Shown: piece by piece, positions 4,671-5,010 of the stretch
Numbering within the stretch: position 1 is the first letter of the stretch
Layout of the letters: every line of letters starts with the position of its first letter
NCBI GenBank assembly: GCA_003243255.1
Contig: QFQM01000291.1
Location: forward strand, 1-5,010
Length of the DNA stretch: 5,010 bases
Reading direction: 5' to 3'
Source of the DNA: Flavobacterium psychrophilum
GTDB lineage: Bacteria > Bacteroidota > Bacteroidia > Flavobacteriales > Flavobacteriaceae
Made by a program: the position numbers and the translations under genes
The notes under the pieces: generated by a model
The model's input: only the letters and a program-made list of their open reading frames with translations
Database searches by the model: none
Told to the model about the DNA's origin: nothing

Positions 4671-5010
4671 ATGAACAGCGAGCGCATAACCCAGAGCCGT
4701 ATTGTAAAATTATTCCAGCAAGCGTTGGGTTATCTGCCCTTGTTCGAAGGCAACCTTCAAGACCGCTTGGACAACAGCAACATCGAAGAACTGCCATTAA
4801 AATCATTTCTCAAAAACAAACAAGGTTATTCCGATACGCTCATCACCAAAGCACTGGATAAATTAAAGAGTGAAGCCAACAACCACCAGCGTGGTTTGTA
4901 TTTCAACAACATGGCCGTATACAATCTTTTACACTACGGTGTAGATGTAAAAGAAACCATCGGCAAACACACCGATACCGTTTGGCTCATCGATTGGAAG
5001 AACCCGCTCA
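4671..5010 (+). CDS. hsdR: Type I R-M system restriction subunit HsdR, N-terminal part (runs off window)
   Basis: HsdR is the motor and nuclease subunit: it uses ATP to pull DNA through the complex and cuts at a distance from the recognition site. Only the first 113 codons are present. They match the start of the HsdR N-terminal domain: MNSERITQSRIVKLFQQALGY, a helical stretch with IEELPLKSFLKNKQGYSDTL, and TVWLIDWKNPL at the edge, a conserved segment that precedes the nuclease core. The catalytic D...ExK residues and the helicase motifs lie beyond the window, so integrity cannot be judged. ATG 4671 is chosen because the conserved N-terminus starts there; the nearby ATG 4665 meets TGA after two codons. 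It follows the GxxExxY stop by 13 nt and is probably part of the same transcript. Confidence 0.9.
   Translation, partial: MNSERITQSRIVKLFQQALGYLPLFEGNLQDRLDNSNIEELPLKSFLKNKQGYSDTLITKALDKLKSEANNHQRGLYFNNMAVYNLLHYGVDVKETIGKHTDTVWLIDWKNPL

Overview
The window carries most of a Type I restriction-modification (R-M) locus on the + strand, from a small DNA-binding regulator through hsdM, an interrupted hsdS and a GxxExxY-family gene into the first 113 codons of hsdR. The likely source is a member of Bacteroidota, probably Chitinophaga/Sphingobacteria-like. The grounds are: no start codon has a clear Shine-Dalgarno sequence, TAnnTTTG-type -7 promoter elements are present (exact at 169-176 on the minus strand, one mismatch at 237-244 on the plus strand), the genome is moderately AT-rich, and the GxxExxY and divergent sigma-like products resemble Bacteroidota proteins. 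This assignment is an inference.

Layout. Positions 1-108 (minus) hold the 5' end of a divergently transcribed gene whose product resembles sigma-70/ECF region 2. Positions 109-263 are a divergent promoter region. It contains a candidate promoter for each direction, an imperfect hairpin in front of the divergent gene, and a near-perfect tandem repeat (15 bp, 21 bp apart) lying over the promoter of the regulator gene. Position 264 begins an 82-aa XRE-like helix-turn-helix protein. After 33 nt comes hsdM (805 aa, with a long charged C-terminal extension), which overlaps hsdS by 10 nt.

hsdS is split by a single in-frame TAA (codon 161, 3434-3436). The same frame continues past it with the conserved central helix, the second target-recognition domain and a normal C-terminus, so this is a nonsense interruption and not a frameshift. 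It leaves a 160-aa N-terminal piece and a 181-aa piece that could start at 3569.

Between hsdS and hsdR sits a 137-aa GxxExxY protein (PD-(D/E)XK-like fold). It is bracketed by two ~45-bp imperfect direct repeats (4180-4224 and 4624-4668, about 80% identical, no gaps). The bracketing suggests that it entered the operon as a cassette. A 38-codon ORF overlapping the hsdS stop (ATGA) runs into the first repeat.

Working together: HsdM and HsdS would form the sequence-specific methyltransferase and HsdR would add ATP-driven translocation and cleavage. The HTH protein probably controls its own promoter and, by read-through, the operon. With hsdS interrupted, the system may be inactive, may rely on a second hsdS elsewhere, or may work through HsdS fragments. 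Methylome data would decide between these.
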